Shown: in pieces, positions 46,724-57,189 of the stretch
How the letters are laid out: every line of letters begins with the position of its first letter
Position numbering within the stretch: position 1 is the first letter of the stretch
DNA from: Macrostomum hystrix
Taxonomy: Eukaryota > Platyhelminthes > Macrostomidae
Direction: 5' to 3'
Assembly: GCA_950097015.1 (NCBI GenBank)
Contig: CATNEN010000003.1
Coordinates: 1,736,001-1,800,000 of the forward strand
DNA: 64,000 nucleotides
Translations under genes and position numbers: made by a program
The notes under the pieces: generated by a model
What the model was told of the DNA's origin: nothing
Seen by the model: only the letters and a program-made list of their open reading frames with translations
Databases searched by the model: none

Positions 46724-49700
46724 GTAATTTCATCATATTCGAGTTTAGAATACATTTAAAATTGATTTTTTTAATGTGGGTTTTGTATAACACAATTACT
46801 AATTGCTAATTACTAATTGCAGATACAATAGCTACGCAGCAGAAGTTACTGCTCAACTGCAGCGAAAAAAATCGGCAGACACTGACCAATCAGATATTCT
46901 ATCGTTATTGCCACTCTCCTTGTCTGACGAACTCTTGCCGGAACCTGTCGTTGAGAAGGGACATGCTAAAGCTAAACTTCAACACATCGATAATCAACTA
47001 GTGAACGAGTTTGCTGGTGGCCTTCTTGAGAAACTTAAAGCGTCTAACTCGATTTCGCTTACAACTGAGAGTGCAAATTCAGCTGCGCTGTTCGACGAGC
47101 GCTTTCACTGGCATTCGTTTCGCGAGCTTCAGGACGATTTGGAAGAGAAAGCTGAGCCAGAGCTATCAAAGAATCCCTGGCAAAGGAAGAAACAGCTGAC
47201 TAACATTCAGAAATTCAAGCGTTACATTCGCATGTACGGTGAATCGTTGCAAAATGAAACTTGCGAAACAGTGGTGCTATCCATCGGAGATAGTGCTTCT
47301 GCCACTGCTGAAAAGCCGATGTCTGCAAAGCAGCAGAAGCAGAACAGTCAGGACGATCCTCAGAAAAAAGGGCTGAAGCAGCAAAAAGGCAAACCAAAGC
47401 CAATTTCGAAGGCAGACGCCATTAAAGAGGAGAATTTGCGTGCCAAAGGTGAAAAGGATATGAAGAAGCTAAAAGAGCAGTGGAAAAATCTGCTTCCCGG
47501 ATTCAAGAAGCTTGACCCAACTCAAGCGATTGCTGAAGCCACACAAGTGATGGAATCTTGTACTGTTCAGGGTCGGCTTTTTGAAGAGCCGGCACTTTTT
47601 GTCATTCAGCAGCAGTATCGTGTGTGGAAGGCTAGTTGTTCCAGCAAAGAAGGCAAGTCGTTCGCTGCCCTAGCAGATTTAATTCGTACATTGCACAAGT
47701 ACACGTCGGAGCCTTTAGTGGACTTGATTAGTTCGGATTTTCGCGTTAAAATTGCTGAATATTTCGTCATGGTTGGATTCAAGGAGGCTGCTGCTGTTTC
47801 CGCTATTTCGTCTGATCGACTAAAGAGTGTGCAGGTCGAAAAGGACTGCCTCTGCCCAATGTCTTATCGCGATTTCCAGATGCAGCACATGGGCCATCTA
47901 ATGCAGCGAAATGTTCGATTTGATCCTGATCCTAGAGTAAAAGGATTCATTCCTGACACCTGGCAGAGAGAGCTGCTTGATGTAGTTGATAGGCGCGAGT
48001 CGGCCGTGATTGTTGCGCCAACGTCCTCCGGTAAAACATTCTGCTCGTACTATTGCATGAAGAAGGTACTGGAAATGAGCGATGAAGCCGTTGTCGTGTA
48101 TGTGTCACCAACCAAAGCTCTGGTCAATCAGGTTCAGGCTTCCATCTCTGCCAGATTCCATAAGCCCAATCTAACACCTGGCATGGAACTCTGTGGTGTT
48201 TTCACTAGAGACTATAGCCAGATGGCGACAAGCTGTCAAATCTTGGTGACCGTGCCGCAATGCTTGGAACTATTGCTGTTAAGTCCGAGACGTCAAGGCT
48301 GGGCTAGTCGAATCCGCTACGTGATTTTTGACGAAGTTCACTGCATTGGCACTGGTATTGGTGGTGTAGTCTGGGAGTATTTACTCTGCCTCATTCGGTG
48401 CCCTTTTCTTGCCCTGTCGGCTACCATTGCCAACAAAGACTACTTTCACGATTGGCTGCATACTGTGAGACAGTATGTTCAAGTGCAAGATGGCGTCACC
48501 GCTCAAGACACCCAGCGTCAACCGCAGCAGCTATCCAAGAAGCAGCAGAGGCAGAAAACAGTTGTACAGACCACTTCTGGTTCTGATGGCTACGTTGTCA
48601 ATCTTGTAACCTATTCTGAGCGTTATTCAGATATTCGGACATCGATCTATCTGCCAACTAACGAGTCGATTGCCGAGGTCAACCCGTGCTCCTTCTTGAA
48701 TGACAAACTTTTGTGGCGGAATGGATTTCCGACAAATCTTAGCCTGTCGCCTAAGGAGACACTTGCGGTCTTGTCAGCTGCATTGGAGTGCTTCCACGAC
48801 GACCAAGATGCTATTAAGGCTCTTGAGAAGTTTAATCCCAATGCTTACTTTGATACTCAGCCGATTAACAGAATGCAATTCCGCGAGCTTGAAGTTAATC
48901 TCAAATTGAAGTTGTCCGAATTACTGCGTCGAAACCCGCAGTCAAAGGCCACTGAACTATTGTCGACAATCAAATCTCAGGAACCTAACAAAACTTCAAA
49001 AATGTTCGCCTACCTTGGGGATGTTGATATTTTCGATAACTTCCCCGATCTGATTGATCGACTGCGATCTGAGGGCCGTCTGCCAGCCCTTGTTTTTATG
49101 AACGATCGTTCTGGAATTCAGAAACTAGCTGCTTCGCTTGTAGACCGCGCTAAAGCCAGAATCGCTGCGTCCATAGACAAAAGCTTGCTAGAACGCATGG
49201 AGCAGGCTAAAGAAGCCCTTGCCGCGGCGGCTAAGCGTAATCGAGACAAGGAGGATTCCGACGGCGAGGAAGAGTCGCAATCGCCACCAGAGTTGGAATC
49301 TTACCAACGCGATCGGCTGCAGTATCGCAACAAGATTCATGCGTGTGCCTACTTCACACCGCAGGCGGTGTCTGACTCCTTTCTAAACAGGGCGCTAGAA
49401 AAATTTGACGAGAACGACGAAACCAAAAGTATGCTAGAGCTTGGCGTTGGCTTTCATCATGCCGGCTGTTCGACTAGTCATCGTCGCGCTGTTGAGATGC
49501 TCTTCCGAGCCGGTCATTTGCAGGTATAAGCTTTTTGTTTCAGATAGTTTTCAAACACGCAAATATAAAGTGCACTTCCGTAATTAAATAAATACGTCGG
49601 TACGGTGTTCGAAGTTTTTCCTGTTCATAAAAAACCTTTTTATTTATATATACATTTTTTCCTAAAAAAACCTAGCTGCACTACTTTTTGGAGAGCTTTT

Positions 49701-52700
49701 AAGTAACTATTAATAGTTAACTTACTTCTAGTGTATTTTAGAAGTAATGTCGGCCTCGTAAATCCCTGGAATAAATTAGATCAAACTGTTTAAAAATCGA
49801 GACCGCTTTTCGGCTTGGTTTTCATTTTAATCAATAATTTAAATCAGATTAAACATCAATATCACCTTGCGCTGGTTGCTTCCTGGTTGGTTCTCCTCTT
49901 CCCAGTCCATAGAATGTAAATTCGATCAAATTAAACTATTAATGTCTCCAGTTTACTCGTTTATTTTTCGTGCCGACTTACATTTTGATTTCCGGGCCCG
50001 TTATTTAGTTATTTTTAGTAATGAAAAAGCAATCACCAGATAGGAAGCCATTTAAAGTTTTCTCTTCCTAGTATTAATGCAGTCTGTTAGTCTAGATCAG
50101 GATTGCGCACCATTGACCTAGCAATGCATAGTCCTGGCGGTACCAGACATATGCCGGAGCAGCACTGATTATCGCAGACGCATTTCGTGCCATCTTTGGC
50201 GCAGGCTGTGAAAATTTAGGAAAAATATTGCTTTGGGTTAGTTCAGCTTTCAACACCTGTTGTTATTTCCGCTAGAGCTAGCTTTTATAATTGATATCCC
50301 GCTAAAAATAGGGATGTTTCTTTGGGTGATTCCAGTTGGAATCTGCGGTGTTTCCAGAAAAAGAAACAGCCGAACGCTAGAAACATACCAATCGGTTGAT
50401 TCCATGCTTAGAATCTACCCAACTGGGCGTTTTCTCGGTGCTTCTTGGTGTCGAAATGGAATCACCCAAAGAATCCTCCAGTTCGGAAGATTCCATGCTC
50501 AGAAACCGCCGAGGAATCGCCCGTAAATAATTCTCTGGTTGTACCATGGGCCACTGGTTCGGGCGATTCTTCGGCGGTTTCCGTCCGCACAATTTATGGT
50601 TACATCGGCTGCTTCCTGGGTGGTTTCTTTAACTCTTGTGAGATAGGGGGGATTTTGGTAGATTCCACTCCTATTTTGCACAAAAAACCCGCCGAAGAAG
50701 CAGCCGAATTTTTTACAGGGATCTTACCGTCTTGACGATCCAAATCCCTGACGGCGCCACTGGCAGCTGGCTGAAACATGATCGCCAGCATTAGCATCAG
50801 GCAGCCCATAGCTAGTAGCGTACATAGCTTCATGGCTAGTAATTATAGCTTGGACCACAGTTGGTTAATCACACTTCTTTACCGCTTCGGTCGACAGATA
50901 CTGTATACAAATTTCCGAAAATTGGTGGGCAGTTTTTACTTTATATGGAAGTATTGGTGCCATGAATGTTAGAACTGTCTGAATTTAACTGAGTACAGTC
51001 TCAGTATGGTACAGCTGGCTTGGCGGTTTTCTAATTCATTGGTAATTCCGATAGCTGGGAGTTAAGAAAAACACTAGCCACTTTTTATGCTGGTAGAACT
51101 ATAGCTTATTGGAATAGAAATTCTTTAGTAGCGTCTATAGTGCTGTAAGTTGCCTCCTATTTTGCACAAGTCCGGCATTTTGCTTAACCCAGCAGTAAAC
51201 TTAAACACAAAAATGCAACAAAAATCTCTTGTTGTAGTCAATTCGAACTGCAGATCTCGTTCTAAGCTCGAACTAAGATTATTGTAATCTTTTGGTCAAG
51301 GAGAGTTTATGAGTTCGAATCTCCGTTTTTTAGAAAAAATGGTCCCTAACTGTAATTTATGTAGGAAAAATATGCTAAAATTGATTCTAAAGATTACACC
51401 TGTCTTAATCTTTAGGGGATTAGCGGCAGTGAGGTCTATCGCATTTCCCTATGGCACCAAGGTCGCTGAGTTCGAACATTAATTTGTGGGGCTAAGGCAG
51501 GCACCAAACCCACTCCAATTGCCATAGCAAATGCTGAACACTAAAGCAATGCAGAAACCACATTCCTAGTGGTGTTAAGATCGAACCATCGACCTTGAAG
51601 AGTCCTTATATTTCCAGTCCTCAGAAAAAAAATTTCATTTTAACGTTGCGTTTTGTCAATTTCAACATTATCGGTTGTTAATATATAATTAATATGTTGT
51701 CGCCTGTGTGCCTATGCTAACAGGTGGTGACTGCGACAGCCACTCTGGCCCTTGGCATCCACATGCCCTGCAAGACGGTTATATTCGCTGGCGATGACAA
51801 GTTTCTAGACGCGCTCAACTATCACCAGATGGCTGGTAGGTCTGGCCGGCGCGGCTTTGACAACATCGGCAACGTGGTGTTCTACGGCGTGCCATCGTCC
51901 AAGATTAGCCACCTGATTCAAGCTGACCTGCCTGAGCTGAAGGGTGGCTTTCCTCTCACCTGCGCCTTTGTTCTGCGTCTGCTACTGCTAACTGGCAATA
52001 GTACAGACTCGGAGATAGCTCACGCCAAAGCCATGACAGTGTTGGAGCACCCGTTTGCCGCTCACAAGCGTCCGGATATGCTGCAGCAGTTGCGCCTGTT
52101 CCTGCTATTCAGCGCCCAATATCTGCACCGCCTAGACCTCATTAACGAGGTTGGAAGACCATTGGTAAGAGCCTGTTAATCAGTCAATTTAATCAGTCTC
52201 AGTCAAAAATTCGCAAGGCAGAGCAGTTAATGCGATTTCACAGCGAGGCCACATTAATTTGGGGCGCAGCCGCGGAGAGAAGGCTTGGGGGCTTGTCATG
52301 TAATTTAAACCCTTCAGTGCCAGTTTCAAAGGCACAGTGAAAATGTACACTGCCTGACGACGAGAAAGTCAGGGCACACCTGTGTGTGCTCAGGAGTCAG
52401 CAAAATGGGCAGAATTGCCTCCTCTCAGGCTGCAGGTCTACAGTCTCCATCAATTATTATTGTATTGCCTAAACGAAAAGGTGACTCTGACTAGCTGTGT
52501 AAGTTTATGGGAGCAATCTATGTTAGGCGCTAATTTCAAAGTATTTTCTGTGCATTCTATAGAAACAAATTGATGAAACCTTCTAAAGTGCAAATATTTC
52601 TCTTCGGCTGCGATTTGAACTCCCGACCTCTCAGTCAGAATAAGAATTTCTAAGCTCCAAAGCTAGTTAAAATAAAACAACTCTGCTATTCCTGCTTCAA

Positions 52701-54260
52701 GGGTCTGGCTGGCCTAGTATGCCACATGGGCTACATGGAACCTGGCAATTTCGTGCTCACCTACCTGCTGCGCTCGTCGGCCCTCCGCTCGCTCTGTCTC
52801 CCCAGCGCCGCCCTGCCCCCGGTTCACTACGGCGTCTGCTGCGGCGGCTGCCAGACTGGAAAATCCATCGTTGGTAAACGATTCAAATGCACTCAGTGCT
52901 GGTCTGACTACAGTCTTTGCTCAGCCTGCTATGGAGGCCGGCCTAATCACAACAGAGGCCGCAGTCAGCACACCAAGGCTGATTTTGAGCTAATTGAGCC
53001 GCCATTGAAGCTGCGATTCTCTGACGAGATCCTGCGCCAATTGATTCACATCCTGTGCCACCTGTTCACTAAATTGCAACTGCCCCGGTCTCTGATTAGA
53101 AAGACACCGACTGGCTTTGTCTACAAAATGTGAGACGTGTTTGACACCTGAATTAGCACTGTGATTAAGTAGTAATATTCTCCAGATTGAGTAGTCACCA
53201 ACTAGATTGAGTAGTCACCATCTAGATTGAGTAGTCACCATCTAGATTGAGTAGTCACCATCTAGATTGAGTAGTCACCATCTTGATTGAGTAGTCACCA
53301 TCTTGATTGAGTAGTCACCATCTTGATTGAGTAGTCACCATCTAGATTGAGTAGTCACCAACTAGATTGAGTAGTCACCATCTTGATTGAGTAGTCACCA
53401 TCATCTAGATTGAGTAGTCAGCATCATCTAGATTAAGTAGTCACCAACTAGATTGAGTAGTCACCAACTAGATTGAGTAGTCACCAACTAGATTGAGTAG
53501 TCACCAACTAGATTGAGTAGTCACCAACTAGATTGAGTAGTCACCATCTAGATTGAGTAGTCACCAACTAGATTGAGTTGTGGATTTTAAACTGCCTGGT
53601 TGCATTCCTAATCCCAGGGAGACGGAGAACTCGAAGGTGCTGCTCGAACCGCTACCGCCTAGCATCGAAGCCGAGGTGTTGGCCTACAACACTAGCACTG
53701 TAGACACATACACTAATTACCTGCACTGCGTAGCCCAGTGCGGCCTGTTCAGCTTCTCAACCAAGCTGCCATTCAGCAATGCCGCTCCTCTGCAGTCGGC
53801 CAATTCAGCAGCCGGCGAGGTCTCGGCCGTGGCCCCACTGGCTCGCCTGTCCTGGGGCCCGAGTGGCCGGGCCTCCGATGTCGCCCTACGCAATGTGCTT
53901 TTGTCGCCCGACTATTCGAACAGCTATGAACAGCTGCGTCGCCTATTGCCCTTGGAGATCCTAACCGATGCCAGCCTCATCCCGCTGCTGCCTCCTGGTC
54001 GCCAGTTAAACGCCTACGTGCTCGACTTCTTCAAGCACGGCAGTCTGAATTCATTGAGAATCGATAACGGCCTGAGAGAGGGTGACATTTACCAGTTGCT
54101 GATCGACTTTTCTCTAGCCTGCCGCGCTGTGGCTACTATACTGCAGCAGCTGGCCACCGATGCCGAAGATCCCGTTCTCTGCGCCTTCCAGCACGTCAGC
54201 CGCGAGTTTGGCGAGAAATTTCACGCCGCCTTTCCTGATGCGAAACGCCTTCCGCAATAG
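45510..54260 (+). CDS. DDX60: DDX60-like DExH-box helicase with ZZ zinc finger (gene span)
   Basis: Ski2-like superfamily 2 helicase; vertebrate DDX60 is a cytoplasmic RNA-binding antiviral/translation factor. Exons: 45510-46723 (with a probable 90-bp intron at 46216-46305), 46823-49523, 51724-52164, 52702-53129 and 53618-54260; phases agree and give about 1,780 aa, close to human DDX60 (1,712). Seen: N-terminal DGDSLL; Walker A APTSSGKT (about residue 772); VSPTKALVNQ; DEVH (about 877); LSATI; motif V TATATLALGIHMP; motif VI QMAGRSGRRG (about 1,310); GLVCHMGYMEPGNFV; then a ZZ-type finger at about 1,463-1,510; and the winged-helix/C-terminal region to a TAG at 54258. The start ATG at 45510 has an acceptor-like TTCAG shortly upstream, so a 5' UTR exon is likely. 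A small secreted-peptide gene lies antisense in the 2.2-kb third intron. Regulation is not visible. Confidence 0.93.
46823..49523 (+). CDS. DDX60: DDX60-like exon 2 (helicase domain 1)
   Basis: 2,701 bp, the largest exon of the window, between ATTGCAG and GTATAA. Contains a lysine-rich low-complexity part (KGLKQQKGKPKPISKADAI), Walker A, DEVH and SAT motifs, and the long insertion between the two RecA domains through GVGFHHAGCS. Confidence 0.95.
50087..50205 (-). CDS. Cystine-knot peptide 1, cysteine-rich exon
   Basis: 119 bp; all seven cysteines lie within its first 26 codons, followed by a 12-residue tail and TAA. Confidence 0.82.
50087..50833 (-). CDS. Secreted cystine-knot-like small peptide, nested in DDX60 intron
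   Basis: Two exons: 50728-50833 (ATG, signal peptide, short pro-like segment; donor GTAAGA in phase 1) and 50087-50205 (acceptor TTTCACAG; TAA at 50087), about 74 aa. Residues 1 to about 25 form a hydrophobic leucine/methionine-rich signal. The second exon carries seven cysteines with spacing C-x6-C-x1-C-x3-CC-x3-C-x6-C; leaving out the extra cysteine gives C-x6-C-x5-CC-x3-C-x6-C, the inhibitor-cystine-knot (knottin) layout also seen in omega-conotoxins, spider toxins, and some antimicrobial and agouti-like peptides. Toxin, defence or signalling use cannot be told from sequence. It lies fully inside a DDX60 intron on the other strand and has a paralogue at 59728-60264. Confidence 0.8.
50315..50720. 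repeat. Cluster of inverted repeats in the peptide gene's intron
   Basis: A perfect 15-bp pair (CTTTGGGTGATTCCA at 50320-50334, its reverse complement at 50457-50471) and a 22-bp pair with one mismatch (50502-50523 and 50560-50581; GAAACCGCCGA arm). Further arms (CGGCTGCTTCCTGG near 50607 and GAAGAAGCAGCCG near 50694) nest around them. Looks like a foldback element or structured intron. Confidence 0.7.
50728..50833 (-). CDS. Cystine-knot peptide 1, signal-peptide exon
   Basis: 106 bp. The ATG at 50833 is followed by a 20-residue hydrophobic core ending in small residues (AASGA), then a charged stretch. The exon ends in phase 1 before GTAAGA. Confidence 0.8.
51400..51615 (-). repeat. Degenerate tRNA-SINE-like sequence in DDX60 intron
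   Basis: AAAGCAATGCAGA and GATCGAACCATCGACCTTGA match the SINE body and reversed box B with many changes. A separate tRNA-like GAGTTCGAATCTCC occurs at 51311. Confidence 0.5.
51724..52164 (+). CDS. DDX60: DDX60-like exon 3 (helicase motifs V and VI)
   Basis: 441 bp, CTAACAG acceptor, GTAAGA donor, phase 0 at both ends. Encodes VVTATATLALGIHMP and YHQMAGRSGRRGFD, ending RLDLINEVGRPL. Confidence 0.95.
52255..52445 (-). repeat. Second interspersed repeat family, copy C
   Basis: In the DDX60 intron between exons 3 and 4: GCAGCCGCGGAGAGAAGGCT ... GTACACTGCCTGACGACGAG ... CAGGGCACACCTGTGTGTGC, the reverse complement of the copies at 385 and 21250. Its outer end also matches copy B beyond CCGCGG, which marks a shared 3' end. 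Confidence 0.8.
52702..53129 (+). CDS. DDX60: DDX60-like exon 4 with ZZ-type zinc finger
   Basis: 428 bp. GLAGLVCHMGYMEPGNFV joins exon 3 as in DDX60. Then come HYGVCCGGC, KRFKCTQC, DYSLCSAC and two histidines (NHNRGRSQH): the CxxC ... CxxC ... CxxC ... H..H layout of ZZ fingers. The exon ends VYKM split by GTGAGA in phase 2. Confidence 0.88.
53155..53580 (+). repeat. 20-bp minisatellite in last DDX60 intron
   Basis: About 21 units of TAGATTGAGTAGTCACCATC with CCAAC and CTTGAT variants. Fills the last intron almost completely. Confidence 0.95.
53618..54260 (+). CDS. DDX60: DDX60-like last exon
   Basis: 643 bp after AATCCCAG. Encodes LLEPLPPSIEAEVLAYN ... YLHCVAQ ... AYVLDFFKHGSLNSLRIDNGLREGDIYQLLIDF ... 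ATILQQL and a TAG stop at 54258-54260. GC-rich codon use with G/C third bases. Confidence 0.9.
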
Positions 54261-54524
54261 GCCTGTGGTTTCGGGGTTGTTTTTTCATTTTACGAGTCGA
54301 TCCTTCAATCGTCGTCGTAGATAATCAACAATATTTTCTCGCTTTTTGTACTTTTTATGCACCTATTAGTAATGCTTTCAAAATAAGTCCTTTATCAACA
54401 TTTTTTATTAACTTTCTTAACTATGCTCGTAAATTTTCAAAAATTTCTTTAGAAAAGCAAGCCTCTGATGCTTTATTCAATATACTCGTACTATTTTCAT
54501 ATTGGCAAGCCTTTCACTAAATCA

Positions 54525-56096
54525 ACAGATTGGATCACCACACTCCCCGATCCCCAGATTGGATCACTACACTCCCAGATCCTCAGATGGGGTCACCACA
54601 CTCCCAGATCCCCAGATTGGATCACCACACTCCCAGATCCTCAGATTGGATCACCACACTCCCAGATCCTCAGATTGGATCACCACACTCCCAGATCCTC
54701 AGATTGGATCACCACAGTTCCAAAATCCTCAGATTGGATCACCACACTCCCAGATCCTCAGATTGGGTCACCACAGTTCTCAGATCCTCAGATTGGATCA
54801 CCACACTCCCAGATCCTCAGATTGGGTCACCACAGTTCTCAGATCCTCAGATTGGATCACCACACTCCCAGATCCTCAGATTGGGTCACCACAGTTCTCA
54901 GATCCTCAGATTGGATCACCACACTCCCAGATCCTCAGATCGGATCACCACAGTTCTCAGATCCTCAGATTGGGTCACCACACTCCTGCATCCTCAGATT
55001 GGGTCACCACACTCCCAGATCCTCAGATTGGGTCACCACACTCCTGCATCCTCAGATTGGGTCACCACACTCCTGCATCCTCAGATTGGGTCACCACACT
55101 CCTGCATCCTCAGATTGGGTCACCACACTCCTGCATCCTCAGATTGGGTCACCACACTCCTGCATCCTCAGATTGGGTCACCACACTCCTGCATCCTCAG
55201 ATTGGGTCACCACACTCCTGCATCCTCAGATTGGGTCACCACACTCCTTCATCCTCAGATTGGGTCACCACACTCCTGCATCCTCAGATTGGGTCACCAC
55301 ACTCCTGCATCCTCAGATTGGGTCACCACACTCCTGCATCCTCAGATTGGGTCACCACACTCCTGCATCCTCAGATTGGGTCACCACACTCCTGCATCCT
55401 CAGATTGGGTCACCACACTCCTGCATCCTCAGATTGGGTTACCACACTCCTGCATCCTCAGATTGGGTCACCACACTCCTGCATCCTCAGATTGGGTCAC
55501 CACACTCCTGCATCCTCAGATTGGGTCACCACACTCCTGCATCCTCAGATTGGGTCACCACACTCCTGCATCCTCAGATTGGGTCACCACACTCCTGCAT
55601 CCTCAGATTGGGTCACCACACTCCTTCATCCTCAGATTGGGTCACCACACTCCTGCATCCTCAGATTGGGTCACCACACTCCTGCATCCTCAGATTGGGT
55701 CACCACACTCCTGCATCCTCAGATTGGGTCACCACACTCCTGCATCCTCAGATTGGGTCACCACACTCCTGCATCCTCAGATTGGATCACCACACTCCTG
55801 CATCCTCAGATTGGATCACCACACTCCTGCATCCTCAGATTGGATCACCACACTCCTGCATCCTCAGATTGGGTCACCACACTCCTGCATCCTCAGATTG
55901 GGTCACCACACTCCTGCATCCTCAGATTGGATCACCACACTCCTGCATCCTCAGATTGGGTCACCACACTCCTGCATCCTCAGATTGGGTCACCACACTC
56001 CTGCATCCTCAGATTGGGTCACCACACTCCCAGATCCTCAGATTGGGTCACCACACTCCTGCATCCTCAGATTGGGTCACCACACTCCTGCATCCT
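54525..56096 (+). repeat. 29-bp minisatellite 3' of DDX60 homologue
   Basis: About 54 units with core TCCTCAGATTGGGTCACCAC. The first third ends units with ACTCCCAGA or AGTTCTCAGA, the rest with ACTCCTGCA, so there was later expansion of one variant. All three plus frames are open for more than 500 codons only because a 29-bp stop-free unit cycles through the frames. No protein is supported. Confidence 0.95.
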
Positions 56097-56780
56097 AGTT
56101 GCAAGATTGTATTGTTTACAGTTACAGTTACAGCTTTATTAGTCAATATTTTTGGCTTTCAGCAATTTTGTTAACAGAATCCTTTGTTGATTTATTGATA
56201 CCCCGTTTTTTCAAGATCATGTTGATTAAAGGTGTTTGTCTCTTATTTGAGTGTAATGCTTTTTATTTAAATATAGTTTAGCGCCTAATTTAGTTCCGTG
56301 TTTTTGTGGCCTATAGGCCATTCTGAGTTGCTCCGTGTTTGGTCAAATCAGAATGCATTTCTGCCTTTAAATGAAATGGCTGGTAATTAGCACCGGTGCA
56401 CAGACTACAATTTTTGGCGCCCGGTTTTTTGTGCAACTAATTTACATTTTCAAATGTTACATTTTTATCCAAGTATTTTTTTAAAAGCCGTACGCTGATG
56501 ATTCTAGTTTATAGCGAAGTCGCTTTTTTCTCTTTTGTTTTGCCTGTTTTCATCTTCTTGACAAAAAAACAATACTTCTTGAAATAAAAAGAATGCTTAT
56601 TCGGTCTGATTAATAAAATCAGCTTGTTTCCAGTTTATTTTTGCCACCCCTTTCCCTTTAGTTTTTCCAGGCTTGCTGGTGCCACTCTTTTCCCTGTTTA
56701 AAAAATTAACTGATTTATGTTGTTAAAATTCTTACGCTTTTTTATTCAAACAAAGTAATTCGCTGAGCAATTCTCTTTTC
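56097..56780. other. Intergenic, nothing recognised
   Basis: AT-rich unique sequence. No ORF, repeat or RNA gene that I can support. Confidence 0.45.
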
Positions 56781-56784
56781 TGCT

Positions 56785-57020
56785 TGGCTTGATTAGGGCT
56801 AAAGGGTTTTTATAAAACCCATGCTATAAATAGCAACACATACTTCATTACAGCTCTGGACTTCCAAACAAATTTGATTGGCTAAGCAAGGTCAGCAGCT
56901 TTTAGCACCAAGAATTTTATCTATTAAGTATCTCCCGAATTGGATTGGCTGAGGAGGGTCACGTGATTGGCTTGATTGGGGCGAAAGGGGGTTTCCTAAG
57001 ACAAATGCTATAAATAGCAA
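56785..57020 (+). promoter_or_regulatory. Duplicated TATA-containing module
   Basis: Two direct copies 184 bp apart: GGCTTGATTAGGGCTAAAGG ... GCTATAAATAGCAACACA (TATAAATA at 56825-56832) and GGCTTGATTGGGGCGAAAGG ... GCTATAAATAGCAACACA (TATAAATA at 57009-57016). The second lies about 180 bp before the hAT-like pseudogene. Promoter function is inferred. Confidence 0.45.
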
Positions 57021-57050
57021 CACAATTAATATGGCAATAGCCATAGGCAT
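56892..57050 (-). CDS. Possible small secreted peptide, 52 aa
   Basis: ATG at 57050 (or 57044), stop TGA at 56892. Starts with a strong signal-like segment (MAIAILIVLLFIAFVLG), then a Pro/Ser/Gln-rich part and QFGRYLIDKILGAKSC. FGR could be an amidation and cleavage site, as in neuropeptide precursors, but the ORF overlaps the duplicated TATA module and may be chance. Confidence 0.25.
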   Translation of the reverse strand: MPMAIAILIVLLFIAFVLGNPLSPQSSQSRDPPQPIQFGRYLIDKILGAKSC

Positions 57051-57189
57051 ATACGGCAATGTATTTTCGTAGCTGTATATCTCAATCTGCAAAATTGCTA
57101 ATTAATTAGTTTGTTCGATAATTAGTTCAAAGTTAAAAAAGTAGTGAATGTATCAAAAGCATTTAGTATCTGCATGCATATAGTGACTG

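Noticed and set aside
54468-56174. Three overlapping plus-strand frames of more than 500 codons
   Set aside because: All three frames of one 29-bp array are open and encode the same 29-residue cycle; an artefact of a stop-free repeat.
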